Assembly: GCF_902806685.2 (NCBI RefSeq)
Contig: NC_048541.1
Coordinates: 12,224,662 to 12,288,661, forward strand
Source of the DNA: Maniola hyperantus
Lineage: Eukaryota; Arthropoda; Insecta; Lepidoptera; Nymphalidae
Length of the DNA stretch: 64,000 nt
Direction: 5' to 3'
Shown: positions 1 to 11,322 of the stretch, piece by piece
How the letters are laid out: each line of letters opens with the position of its first letter
Numbering within the stretch: position 1 is the first letter of the stretch
Translations under genes and position numbers: made by a program
The notes under the pieces: model-generated
Seen by the model: only the letters and a program-made list of their open reading frames with translations
Told to the model about the DNA's origin: nothing
Databases searched by the model: none

Positions 1-3000
1 CATTTTATGAGAGAATGAAAGGGATTAATTGTGAAAACACTCGAGTTCGATTAATAAAAAACTGCCGGTTATAAGTTAACACTCCACGCGCGTACGTTTT
101 GTCTTCGTTCGTATTCGAGTCAATACATTTGGCAACGTCGCATAAGTAGGACGCTAAACAAGTGCGCAGTGGTGCCCTCAACGCGCAGCGGACATTTTAA
201 AAATGTTCCATGTCTACGCGAAGAGAGGCCGAACTTGCACGAAGTGGCAACAAGCTTTTCCAGCAACTGTGAACCGGTCAATAAGGCGATTAGCGCAGCC
301 TCATACCTACACTACTATTTCTACCTCTATACCAAAATTTTCGATTGTTTCTATGAAATTGCTGGCTATTTTAATATAAAAACTGATTATAAGTCACTTC
401 AATCATATTCAAGTAGGTAATGTAATAGTTTGGAACCTGGCCTTCATAATACTTACCTAGGACCGAGGTACAAATTCCAAACTAAGGGGAATTGGTTTAA
501 AATGCGCTACATGAATAGTTGTAATATATAATTAATTTATTATATGCCAATCTATCTTGTCCTGACGAAACCACATCATCGTCTGGAGTACTTTTTTTTC
601 TTCTTCTGGCTGTAGGTACACAGATTAGCTGGAGTACTTTTGCACTCTTCTGATTTTATTATATTCGTCGTTACAAATAACTCCCTAAATTGTTTTCATA
701 TATCATCCTAAATTAACCTCATTTTCAGATTATTCAGTACCAGATTCATGACGAACATTCTTTATAACTATAAACTAGTATGTAAAATTATTGCGACCAG
801 TAGGTAGGTATCTACTGGTCGCAAAGTAAGAGCCAGCAATTTTTTTTTATAGATGCAATATCAACAAATTGAGAGAATATAGAGAATATCGAGACAAAAT
901 AAAATGCTTATTATTTATTTTCAATGTTTGTACATTGAAAAAATATTTTTGTCTGGAAAAACCATTCAGATATCAACAAAAGCCTATAGAAATTAGAAAC
1001 CCAAACTTCTTTACTTTACTGCCTTTTCAGCAATAAGTAGGTATATTGAACTCAAGAAAATTTTAAGACTAATGGAACGGGGAAATAGGTGCAGATGGAA
1101 CATTAGAAACATTAACATTTTGCGAAATTTAAGTTGTCTTTTACATAGGTATCGAGGCGTTACCTATGTAAAAGGCGTACCTATCATAAAGAAGCAGCAT
1201 TGGAAAATACCTACGTAACCATTCTCGATCGTTTCGCTGCAGAACAGCATACATAGGAACCCTCAATATTGTGATTGGTTTTTGTTTTAGGCCATTTTGA
1301 TTTGAATCTGGATCAAGTCAAACATGATAATCGGGAGAATTTCTATTAGGTTCTTCAATCAAGTAGGTATATGAAGTCGCCCGTTTTTATGTCGATTAAT
1401 ATAACTCACGTTGAAGCGGGTGCTTCAACTAGGTACCTCGAGAATCGACGGTGATTATAATCTGGGGCTAATTATTTTTGTGAAATCTCTGGTTTGACTG
1501 GTTTAACCATACAAATTAATTAATTAGCTGCAAATATTTTTGTGATAAATAAATTTCAATCATCTTCCTGCTTTTGCTTTTCGGATTCTCCGGCATCTTA
1601 TGACAATTTTGAGATTTCAGAAAGAAAGCGATTAATCTAATAAGTGTCATAAATTGGATTTAAACATACTTGGCAATGGCAATACACATAACTGCGTTGC
1701 AATGCAAATGTTTTCACATCAGGAAACTACGAAGGTACCTCCCTAGATACAAAAACCAATATTTAAAAACATAAATTATAAATACTACAATATAAAGAGA
1801 TGTAAGGCGGTTCTATCAGCGATCTTTAATTTTATTGACGAGACGAGATTGACGCTGAAAACCAAAAGTAAGTATAAATGCGTAAAAAACGGCCAAGTGC
1901 AAGTCAGACTCACGCACCAAGGGTTCCATACTACAGAAGAAGTACAACGGTAAGAATCACTTTTGTTAACGAACCGCAGAACTATCTTTGTTTATAGAGG
2001 TTTATTATTACTATAAAAAAAACTATGATGGTTAGAGCACTGGTTTTATTTTTCCTGTAAAATATACATAAACTTCTTTTGACCATAACGATTTTTCTAT
2101 TGGTGAACTTTGGAGATTAAGGTAAGAACGGTATTTTTTTCGAAGTTTTGAACGATAAATCAAAAACTATTATGCATAAAAATAAATAAAATCTGTATAT
2201 AGGTACATGATTATTATCAAAACAGACAGAGCGTCTTTGTTCAGATATAAATACCGCCATATGTCCTGTCATACTTACCTGTCATACTTTTCCGATCAAC
2301 TACCCTCTATGTTTAATACGATTTCAAATGGCATAACTAGCGTAATGATATTATATTCAAGGGAGTATAATGTATACTAGATAAAGTGCGATAAAGTTTT
2401 ACGTACATGATAAGTGGTGGCGCTGTGGTCTTATAGGTGGGAGTTCCAGGATTCAATACTCAACATGGCCAATTTGGAAACGTATAACTTCTTAACTGGC
2501 TCAGGTCTGGTCTACTGGGAAGCTTCTGCTGTGGCTACCAGCCTATGTACCATGTATAAACCATGTACCTATCACCAAGTCATTTAGCGTTCCAGTAAAT
2601 ACGATACGAGGTATAGATATATGTATAACAACTTCCATCCGATTGACGACGGCAATATCTTCATCAATCATCACCACTTAGTGAGAAAGCAGTCAAGAGC
2701 TGACTTGTCACAGAATAAATAAATAAAAACAATCTCTTATTTCTATCTCTCCCTTTATACACTGTAGTCTTTTGTTCTATCTTTCACCACAATAACCACT
2801 ATCATGAGTGCTTTTTATGGAGCAGACCAAGGCAAGGAATTAAATTCAGGGAGGGGGGAGGTTATTAGGGCCAAATTTTAACCAAACCCTTTCATAAAAG
2901 AGAAAAACTTTTGGCCTGGCTACGGGGTTCTTACCTCCCACTTTTTTGTGAGTAAAATTTTGCCTTTCAATTTGACCAAAATGGTTAATGTAAAAAATGT

Positions 3001-4104
3001 AAAAAATGCGCTTACGTTACCAAACAGTAACGTAAGCGCATGTACCTACCTACCTACATTTTATAATTTCTTGGACTATGGGGGAGGATTGAGCCCCCAA
3101 CTACACATTTGCTTGCGTTTGGCCATGAAGTAAAATATTCCACGTAAGAATATTTTTCTTTAAAAATATAAGTAGACTAAAAGTAGTCTAAGTATATATA
3201 CAATATACATATAAGAGGAAATGACTGACTGATCTATCAACGCACACTGCACAGCTCAAACTACTGGAAGGATCGGGCTGAAATTTGGCATGACGTAAGA
3301 AAGAAATATCCTCCTCCTCCTCCTCCTCTAATTCCTATAAGAAAGGATTTTTAAAAATTCAACCCCTAAGGTGGTAAAATGGGGATTTCAAATTTGTATA
3401 GTCCACGCGGACGAAGTCGCGGGAATAAGCGAGTAAGTAAAAATATTATATTAATAGAAATATGTGCCTAGATAAAGATAGGTAGGTACATATATCCTGG
3501 ATGAATATGCTTATTTATACCGTAGAATTACCGCATAACAGTTATGTAGGTAAGTATTCCTAAATAAAAATGTAGGTATGATAAATTACAGAAAATAATA
3601 AACTTAATAAACTTGATCCGTTACAAATTACAATTTTATTAAAAAACTTTTTGAATACTTACTAAAAATCTTAGTCTTATTGAATAATTTTTTAAAATTG
3701 TTTTGTATTCAGTGAAAGTTAAAAATGCATAATATGTACATATTATATAGAATTTAAAATAATATTTGGATAACGACGGTAACAAAATTTACCAAATGAC
3801 CAAATATTTAGTATCTACTTTAATAAAATATTGATCTATAATCAATTTTTTTAGGTAAGTAGGTACCTACTTTCGTTAAAAGTCACATTAAACTTACGAG
3901 GAATAAAAATTAAAGAAGCACATCCCTATTGGTTTTGATTTAAAATACAAAATTAATTATTGAATTCGACAAAACAGTATCTACTTATTTAAAATTACAT
4001 AAAAGTACTTATTCCTATGTGTGATTAGGTTCATTTCGTAGTAAGCTGAAAATATCACTCAAATGAGTCTAATGTCTATGATAATAAGACCTATAGCTAC
4101 TTAC
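1..4104. other. AT-rich region with no recognised coding exon
   Basis: No exon of a known protein family was recognised here. Positions 60-300 are more GC-rich and CpG-rich than their surroundings and carry an 83-codon open frame (169-420), but it matches nothing I know; it could be an untranslated first exon or promoter of a neighbouring gene. The rest holds decayed repeats: a diverged copy of the family A repeat at about 1889-2260 (it starts with the ggccaagtgcaagtcagac motif), a CTC microsatellite at about 3309-3328, and a piece of the common element ending in cgcggacgaagtcgcggg at about 3395-3425. If the minus-strand exon at 4105-4156 is real, this stretch is its first intron. Confidence 0.5.
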
Positions 4105-4156
4105 CTTCTACAGCTGTACCAGTGTTGTGAAGTGTCACTTCGTATTCGGCAGCCAT
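4105..4156 (-). CDS. Candidate N-terminal coding exon of an unidentified minus-strand gene
   Basis: Read on the minus strand, an ATG at 4156 opens 17 codons beginning MAAEYEVTLHNTGTAVE and runs into a strong donor (GAAG|GTAAGT), so the exon ends at 4105 in phase 1. A good acceptor (TTTTGTAAG) lies just upstream of the ATG. A further 5' donor (ACTCG|GTGAGT, exon end about 4305) suggests a non-coding first exon in the 4305-4400 area. I do not recognise the protein, and no following exon was found in 1-4104, so the gene would continue past the left edge. It is head to head with SAP30. The support is splice signals and an open frame only; with 17 codons, chance cannot be excluded. Confidence 0.4.
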
Positions 4157-4305
4157 TTGCTTACAAAATTAGAATGATAAAACTATTTATTAAAGCGCTA
4201 AAAATAAACTAATAGAATCGCACAACATCATAATTTTTTCCATACGGAATTGTGATTTAGACCAAAATTACACTGCCTAATAAAACAAATAATATAAAAC
4301 TCACC

Positions 4306-5079
4306 GAGTATGATGTATTTATTACAAACGAGCACACGATTTCAGCGCTTATTATGTAGGAAACTTCGTGTTTGTTCGCGCTAATAAATAGCGACGGGCT
4401 ATCTCAATGGGAAAATGTTTTGATTGGTCTAATTTAAATTGCGCGCCATACGGCGACCAATCAGTAATTTTGCTTGGGCTTTATTTTTTGTTTATAGTTA
4501 CCTATATCTATCTTGCCATACGATTATAGCATCTTCGTGCACACATTTGAAAACTGTTTTCATTTTCACAAAGAATTTTATGTTGGCATTGGTGTTTTTG
4601 AATGTGTGAGAAATGCTATTGCTATTGCGTTTGTAAAGGTGACGGGACGTCTGTCGTCTTCTTGAATGGCGATCTGTGGCAAAATTATATTGTATTTTTG
4701 TGATTAAGTGGCATAATAAGAACAGCTGGTATATGAAAATATTGGAGAGGAAAGACTTTTGTGCGATTCAATTAAAATAACTTCAAGAAGCGTCGCGTAA
4801 ATCACGAATTCTATCATAAGCTTCTTTAATGAAGTCGTGAACAATTGCATTATTCGTGTAAAAGTGCAGTGATTGGAAAAACGCTATTGTGGTAAATCGA
4901 ATGCGGTTTATTGTTGCGGTAACCGGGTGCTTTTGATATGATATTAATTGACTGTTTTGCCGAAATGGTCAGTGTTTTCACTTATCATAACCTCAACGCT
5001 GAGGCTTGAATACGTCAGACTATTTTGCATCGCCCAGTGCGAGGCCTTGCGTAAAACTTAAGTAATTTATCTGTTATAT
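4306..5079. promoter_or_regulatory. Probable shared promoter between SAP30 and the minus-strand gene
   Basis: This interval separates the SAP30 start codon (plus strand) from the 5' end of the candidate minus-strand gene. It includes a GC-richer patch near 4380-4460 with several CpGs (gcgcgccatacggcgacc) inside AT-rich sequence, and holds no dispersed repeat that I recognise. The arrangement and the absence of insertions fit a bidirectional promoter plus 5' UTRs. No TATA box or start site could be fixed from sequence alone. Confidence 0.35.
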
Positions 5080-6243
5080 ATGATTCAACGCGAGTATCCA
5101 ATGAACAACGGGTTTAGCACGGGAGAAGAAGATTCTAGAGGTAACTCAGATCAAATATGTTGCCTTGTGGATGACAACGAGCGATGCAGGCGACCTGCTG
5201 GTAACGCATCATACAGCAAGCGCATACAGAAAACTGTGGCGCAGAGGAGGCTCAAACTTAACATAGATCCTCAGGTATGTATAATTAATATTCACACTTA
5301 ATTTCATTGATTAATTAATTCATTCAAACACAGATATACTACTTTTAAGATAAAGACGAAAAAACTAAAGTTCCATATTATTTTTCTTTAAGGCTAGGCA
5401 CACATACATCTGCGATTATCACAAAACAATGATACAATGTGCGAGGACAAAGCAAAGGAGGCCTAAAGACTCGGAGGATGACAGCAATGAGGCAGAGATG
5501 GACACTCCTGACGTAGACTGGTTTCAATTGCAAGTCAATACTCTAAGGAGGTATAAAAAACACTACAAAGTGCCTACTAGGCAAGGACTGAATAAAGCAC
5601 AACTTGCTGAAGTAAGTATTTCAATTTTTCTTTCATGTAATGAACAGATAGTTGCAGAATATGGCTAATATTTAAAAGAAAGCGCTCTCTATTTCAAATT
5701 TCAAGGCTAAGGTTCCCATTTATTAAGCTTATGATAAACTAACATTGCTACAATTCACAATTGAAATAATATAAAAAATCTATTTAATTTATTATCTACA
5801 TAGAAATCTCTAAAATGAAAATCTGTCCATAATGTAAACATTGTTTTGCCTTCAAAACCAAATTCTTAGTTTACTCTCTCTTTATAACAAAACTATAAGA
5901 CAGCTGTTAATTCCTTGAAATTTGTTACAAGGTCTTTTGAAGAAAAAAAAACACTTTCCATACAAACAAAAAAATTCTGACCGCTAGAATTTTTCTAAAT
6001 TTAAGTTTGTAGTCAAAATATTTATTGTAATCAGTACATTGACCCCCATTCCCACCAACCTTGTATAGGCAGTGTTATGTTACTTACTTCAATTTTATTT
6101 ATTTTCTATTACAGGTGATACAGAAGCATTTCAAATCCTTGCCTGTCAATGAAAAAGAGATTATGGCTTACTTTATTTATATGGTGAAAACTAATGGCAA
6201 TAAATTAGACCAGAAAAACGGCATCAATTCAGACTCAGTGTAG
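5080..6243 (+). CDS. Sap30: Histone deacetylase complex subunit SAP30
   Basis: SAP30 is a small nuclear subunit of the Sin3-HDAC corepressor; it bridges Sin3 and DNA or nucleosomes. Three exons join in frame: 5080-5274, 5393-5611 and 6115-6243, giving 180 residues, the usual size for insect SAP30. Residues 8-21 ([14 protein letters not shown]) match the conserved N-terminus of SAP30/SAP30L. The atypical zinc finger follows: Cys27/Cys28, Cys36, then Cys72 and His75 in YICDYH. The C-terminal Sin3-binding part has [19 protein letters not shown] and [17 protein letters not shown], both strongly conserved. All junctions are GT..AG and phase 0. Mammalian SAP30L begins at the equivalent of Met8 (5101), so translation could start there instead of at 5080. 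It is alone on its strand, with a likely divergent partner upstream. Confidence 0.93.
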
Positions 6244-7785
6244 TGTTATGTATATTTAATTTATGAAATGTAGTTTTAATGTAAAATGTAATAAGATGAT
6301 TTCTCTTCCTAAATTTACAATCAACATTCGAGAGATTGTCTTCTGCTTATTTTTTTATAAAGTAGATCTCTAAACTATATTATGCCTTTTTTCTTTATTT
6401 TTTCTAGATAATTGCCAGATTTTACATTACAGAAGACATGAATATATACATATTATTACTTTAATGCATGTTTTGGTGACTTAGCATGAATCACATCACA
6501 TTTAGTTCAGTGTATTGATGAATTGTGATATTCATCTAAGTAGATTTTATGGATGATGGATTGTGAGCTATGAAAATAATAGTTATTTGTTATGCAAGGC
6601 TGCAAAGTTGTTATTTGTCGCGTTTTTGTATTGAATTGGGATGAAAGTCAATGTTGGGTGCAAATTCTTTTAATAGAAATAAAAAGTTAGGTACACTATC
6701 CATAAACCACAGCTCGTCATGTTCGAATTTTGAATTACTTTTTACACAGATTTCAAAAGTTAAAAATTGTTTCCCAGCTAGTGAGTTGAAATAGTACATG
6801 AGACCGGGAAGTGAGCGTTTTCTGGTCGAGTGAGAGTTAGACGGCCGAGACTAACACTAGGATGTCTATAACACTAGGCTTTATGCTTGACTGATCTCAT
6901 TAAGTACCTAAGTTTTAAGATGGAACATGCTTAATTAGGAATGGATTTTGTCAATTTTACAGTTCCATGCCCCTTTTCAGTTTCTATTTTGTATTATTAT
7001 GTAAAGCTAACTTAGCTCTGGTAAAATTCTTCACATCTCTGATCGAGATGCTGCTGTAATAAAATGGTTAAAAAATAAGCAAAAGACAATCTCAGCTTTT
7101 ACAGTTTATGATTTTGTAAAATGATCAATACCTATAAAGTAAATTAAATATAAGGGTAAGCCTGCACTGCGAAATTTTATCGCGCGATTTTTCTGTGAAA
7201 TTTATGAAGAAACCGGTCAAGTGCGAGTTGGACCTCGCTAATTAATAACTATGAACATCATATTTTAGGTGTATGAAAACAAATATTTTCCGAGATAGAA
7301 CATCGCAATAAACCGTGAAAGAAAACCCCAAAAACTGTTTGTTGTTTTACAAACTATTTTATAAATAATTGTTTTCAGTATACAATATATAACCGACATT
7401 TCATACTCCTAGCTAGTTAAGTTTTTGAGATAGCCCCCCTCACAAAAACGGTCTAAAACTGCCAACTTTGGTAATCCCTCATTTCCTTATTTTTTTTAAG
7501 ATGAAAAAAATAAAAAAAATCATTCGTTATTTACTCAATGAGCTGTAAACAATGATACCCCGCATGGTAGGGTAAGAAAAAAATTATTTTTTTCCAGGTC
7601 CTTTTTCATATAATTGGTAATTCATTGAATTTCTATTTCAATATTTGGTATTGGGTCGACGTTCTACACCAAACACCATTTGAGGTTTGTAACTCATTTT
7701 GTCTATGAGCTGTAACACGCGGACAGGCAGCCAGCAGAGTGATATTAGGGCTTGGTTTTTAACCTTTGGGTATGGGAAAACAATT
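6244..7785. other. SAP30 3' UTR and AT-rich spacer, no gene seen
   Basis: This is AT-rich sequence after the SAP30 stop. The first few hundred bases presumably form its 3' UTR, though no canonical AATAAA was found close to the stop. Short open frames such as 6611-6799 on the minus strand have no recognisable content. No known repeat was identified apart from a decayed fragment near 7210-7235 (accggtcaagtgcgagtt), which is the start of the family A repeat described at 7963. Confidence 0.5.
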
Positions 7786-7954
7786 AAGCCTCAATAGCTC
7801 AACGGGTATAGGAGTGGACTGAAAACCGAAAGGTCGACGGTTCAAACCCCGCTCGTTGCACTATTGTCGTACCTACTCCTAGCACAAGCTTGACGCTTAG
7901 TTGGAGAGGAAAGGGGAATATTAGTCATTTAACATGGCTAATATTCTTTCTAAA
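7786..7954 (+). repeat. tRNA-derived SINE, family D
   Basis: About 165 bp starting gcctcaatagctcaacgggt. It has a tRNA-like A box (tagctcaacgggtatagg) and B box (ggttcaaacccc) at tRNA spacing, then a tRNA-unrelated body with gtcgtacctactcctagcac and an A-rich end (ctaaaaaaaaa). Two more copies lie in this window, 53254-53419 (plus) and 37686-37862 (minus), with the same body. Internal pol III boxes, a fixed 3' end and dispersed copies in both orientations are diagnostic of a SINE. It is not a tRNA gene, because no acceptor stem closes. Confidence 0.85.
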
Positions 7955-7962
7955 AAAAAACC

Positions 7963-8379
7963 GGCCAAGTGCGAGTCAGGCTCGCGCAACGAGGGTTCCG
8001 TACTACAGTCGTATTTTTTCGTCATTTTGCAGAATAATTCAAAAACTTTGATACATAAAAATAAATAAAAATCTGTTTTAGAATGCACAGGTGAAGACCT
8101 TTCATATGATAAACCACTTGATATATTTATCTTACTTAGAAAATTGAAAATACTAATTATTAATTCATGACCACAATTTAATTTTTTTTGTGTGATGTAA
8201 CCACAAATTCACGGTTTTCAGATTTTTCCCCAAATGTCAGCTATAAGATCTACCTACCTGCCAAATTTCATGATTCTAGGTCAACGGGAAGTACCCTGTA
8301 GGTTTCTTGACAGACAGACAGACAACAAAGTGATCCTATAAGGGTTCCGTTTTTCCTTTTGAGGTACGGAACCCTAAAA
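7963..8379 (+). repeat. Dispersed family A repeat, near-complete copy
   Basis: About 415 bp from ccggccaagtgcgagtcagg to ttgaggtacggaaccctaaa. It includes the blocks gagggttccgtactacag, gaagacctttcatatgata, tgccaaatttcatgattcta and cagacaacaaagtgatcct. Other copies or pieces occur at about 1889-2260, 14868-15106, 42192-42596, 50576-50815, 52018-52292, 53161-53609, 57239-57607 and 58107-58662, on both strands. No coding capacity was seen, and I cannot assign it to a transposon class from sequence alone. It sits immediately after a SINE. Confidence 0.8.
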
Positions 8380-8642
8380 ATGATTCCATACAATCGTCAT
8401 TGATATAAATTTTGTGGCAAAAAGTCACGTGATAAAATCATGAAACACAGTGCAAGTTTAACCTAATTGATTATATTGTATTGTCGAATTACTTTTGTAT
8501 ATATTGGCTGACAATTTGATTATTAAGTGCATAATTTTCAGCTATTCCTTGTGATTTATAGAAAATAAGATAATTATATAAGATTTGCTCTAAAAGGATT
8601 AAGACATGGCTCCCATACATCATCACTCATCGGGGATAATTG

Positions 8643-8803
8643 TGGCTAATTCCGTTGTACACAATCTCTAAACTAAACTAAAATAGCACGTCTAAATATA
8701 TTGCCATCCCTTTCATAATGTTGCTTGTGGAAAAGGATAGCACTAGATTTAGACCTGTTGATTTAGTTTAGTTTAGAGATTGTGTATAAGAGAATCGGCC
8801 CCA
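8643..8803. mobile_element. Fold-back MITE, family I
   Basis: The two ends are inverted repeats of each other: gttgtacacaatctctaaac near 8655 and the reverse complement gtttagagattgtgtataag near 8773. Between them lie blocks such as cctttcataatgttgcttg and aaaggatagcactagattta. Related copies are at 35141-35305 and, truncated, at 15701-15812. Short non-coding inverted-repeat elements in several copies fit a MITE. The superfamily is not determined. Confidence 0.7.
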
Positions 8804-8813
8804 ATGTCCAACT

Positions 8814-9192
8814 AAATGATGCCGGCGACTTCGTCCGCGTGGATTTAGGTTTTAAAAATCCCGTGGGATCTCTTTGATTTTCCGGAATAAAAAGTAGCAT
8901 ATGTCCTTCCCCGGGATGCAAGCTATATCTGTACCTGTGTAAATTTCGTCAAAATCGGTTGAACGGATGGGCCGTGAAAGGCTAGCAGACAGACAGACAC
9001 AATTTGGCATCCATACTAATATTATAAATGCGAAAGTGTGTCTGTCTGCTAGCTTTTCACGGCCCAACCGTTCAACCGATTTTGATGAAATTTGGTACAG
9101 AGTTAGGTTATATCCCGGAAAATTAAAGAGTTCCCACGGTATTTTAAAAGACGTAAGTCCACGCGGACGAAGTCGCGGGCATCATCTAGTTT
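8814..9192. repeat. Head-to-head pair of family B dispersed repeats
   Basis: The left unit (about 8814-9008) begins aaatgatgccggcgacttcg and ends at cagacagacacaa. The right unit (about 9009-9192) begins atactaatattataaatgcg and ends cgcgggcatcatctagt. They are opposite orientations of one common lepidopteran element and make a near-perfect long inverted repeat. Typical inner blocks are cgttcaaccgattttgatga and the purine-rich aaagagttcccacgg. Other copies are at about 12679-12875, 20056-20170, 34224-34441, 36483-36690, 53866-54043, 56157-56312, 60384-60609 and 63172-63362. Open frames across the pair are products of the repeat. Confidence 0.75.
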
Positions 9193-9481
9193 ATAATATT
9201 AGTATGGATTTGAATGATGGCTTGAGGCTTGATTCAATTGGCAGTTTGTCCAATGTAATCTCTACTATCCACAACAGTGACCACAAAACAAGTACCTAGT
9301 CCAATCTGCAGTTGCAACATGACAGTCTGCACAGGTACAGCCAAGGATAAGTCATCCTATGATTTGTTTTAATGCAATGCACAGTTGTAAAGTGGTGAGG
9401 AAACCTGCATGCCAGGTCCAATTCACATATTGCCAGCATGATGGACTTGACTGAGAGGAGACCTGTAGGTCGATTTCGTAA

Positions 9482-9736
9482 AACCTGCATCAATCATTAT
9501 TACAATCGCAATCGTTGTTGAAATTGGCTGAATTTATGGTATTCTTGTTGCAACAATACATTGTAGCTAATAGTAAGCAGGCATCAACCAATCAGAGATG
9601 ATTGCGATCGTGACATTGTAGCTGTCATTCTACCGTAATCGACAGCCTGCTGCGCGATTTCATTGTTGCAACAAAAATCGCACAAATTCAGCCAATCAGA
9701 ACAATTGAGATTGTAATAATGATTGATGCAGGTTTC
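9482..9736. mobile_element. MITE with near-perfect terminal inverted repeats
   Basis: The left end aaacctgcatcaatcattat and right end ataatgattgatgcaggttt are exact inverted repeats extending about 26 bp. The interior has paired blocks too (gttgttgaaattggctgaat against attcagccaatcagaacaat). It lies inside a decayed copy of a SINE 3' region, since flanking sequence on both sides reads ggtccaattcacat. A loosely related fragment is at about 41180-41330. No coding capacity. Confidence 0.7.
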
Positions 9737-9988
9737 CCGCAATCGAAGTGCAGGTCCAATTCACATTTGGCCAGAAAGACTGGAGGAGACCTGTGCTCAG
9801 AAGTTGGCCAGCAATGAGTTGATCATGATGATGATGATGGCAATCATGTTTGGACTTCTTGTTTTTCGATCATTGACTAACTGTGCTCGGCGCAATCTAC
9901 TATACTACTATAGATATGTGAATGATGGGAACGGTGGACCTTTGGAACATGCTATTTTATGCTCCTTGATGTATGTTACTTTCTTGTA

Positions 9989-10295
9989 TCGTCCGCGACA
10001 GGTTGAGATGGCAATCGGTATATGAGGCGAGGGGACGCCCCGTTCACCCGCGCTCGCCAGCACCGGCGGGGTGAATACATATCTCGCAACAGGCTTGCGA
10101 CAGGCGTAAATCTCGCGATCATTGCTGTCAAAACAGCGGCTAGACAGAGACAGCCACAAAGCAAAATAAGAGAAACAGCAAATGAACTGTCGCATTGCCA
10201 CTGTTGTCGCGTTGCTGTCGCTACTGCAACGTTTTACGTAATCACCCCGCGGGGAAGAGCGGGGGGTTCCCTTCCCGATCGCCATTTCAACCTGT
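9989..10295. mobile_element. GC-rich fold-back element, family E, with internal insertion
   Basis: The ends are gcgacaggttgagatggcaa and the inverted gatcgccatttcaacctgtt. The core is GC-rich with ggggacgccccgttcacc. This copy is about 300 bp, against about 125-160 bp for the other copies (13873-14030, 21664-21784, 22713-22842, 63008-63140). The extra middle part (about 10075-10245) has its own inverted blocks, which suggests a second element inserted here. The long open frames on both strands here are by-products of palindromic GC-rich sequence. Confidence 0.7.
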
Positions 10296-10710
10296 TGTGT
10301 ACTGTATATTTGTCCTTTGGAGCAGTGTAGATACCCAGAGCACAGTTCACAATTTTTGTGTTTGATATATTATATCATAAATTCTATGTGAACTCTATAT
10401 TATATTATGTAATAATATAGAAATAACGAAATCGTCTCAATGAATTATCCACTATTTATTTCTCATGTAGTTAGACAATGCTCTATGTACATAATATACA
10501 TTTTCAGCATCAGATGTTATGATTGTTTATTGACAAGGGAAATGCAATGCTAATTAATATTTAAGAGAGATTTAATAGCATTAAAGTATAAAATGTAACT
10601 TTTATTACATTTTATTTAACAAACTTGTGTCTAATTTTGAACAACACACCCCAGGAGAGGACAGTGCGCTTTCCGTCAAAATTTTGACATTTCACATGGC
10701 CAACCATGTA

Positions 10711-10888
10711 CAGTACCCGGCTGAAAGTAATGTTCATCGACCTTTAGAAGGAGATAGCAAATTTGTAGAGCACTGTGTCTGTCGTTGAGACCGACCAAAC
10801 GTCATATAGGTATGAGTGACAGAGAACGCTCTACAAAGCCGGAATGTCATTCTAAAGGCCGATGTACATTACTTTCGGCCGCGTACTG
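10711..10888. mobile_element. TA-flanked fold-back MITE, family F
   Basis: It starts cagtacccggctgaaagtaa and ends with the inverted ttactttcggccgcgtactg. TA lies directly on both sides (10709-10710 and 10889-10890). Inner inverted arms include tttgtagagcactgtgtctg and the matching agagaacgctctacaaagcc. Other copies are 55263-55448 (also TA-flanked), 58872-59055, 36072-36250 and 25681-25856, plus half copies at 31700-31815 and 34017-34054. TA duplications and inverted ends fit a Tc1/mariner-derived MITE. Confidence 0.75.
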
Positions 10889-11322
10889 TACTGACAAAGT
10901 TAACGCGCCGGACACATTTCACGCTGTTCAACCCATTTTCAAATTAAATTTTAGTATTTAGCGTACACTTAAGGTCTAAACGCTCTTACACTGCGCGACA
11001 CGACGCGGCGCGTCGCGACGCTTTTCCATACAAACTCATACCAACGCGAACGCAGCGTATGTACGTTTGAACCATTATTCTTGAGAGCACACTATACTCA
11101 ACACAAGTCAGGTTGGACTGCAAGTCATTAAATTGTAAGTTATATTAAGTCATTAAATTTGTCGTCACTTTGATCCATCACTACACAACGCGAAGACAAA
11201 ATATTCCCGCGAACTTTTATGGCGCCTTCATGCATTTTTCAGACCAATATGGTCTAGCACTTTGGCAGAGGACTGAGGAGAATGTTGCATATAGGATCTT
11301 CCCCGATGATGGATGCTTTGAA

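Noticed and set aside
169..420. 83-codon plus-strand frame near the left edge
   Set aside because: No similarity recognised; kept only as a note in the description of 1-4104.
9908..10330. Overlapping frames of 100-125 codons on both strands
   Set aside because: They lie in the GC-rich fold-back element; palindromic GC-rich DNA gives open frames on both strands by chance.
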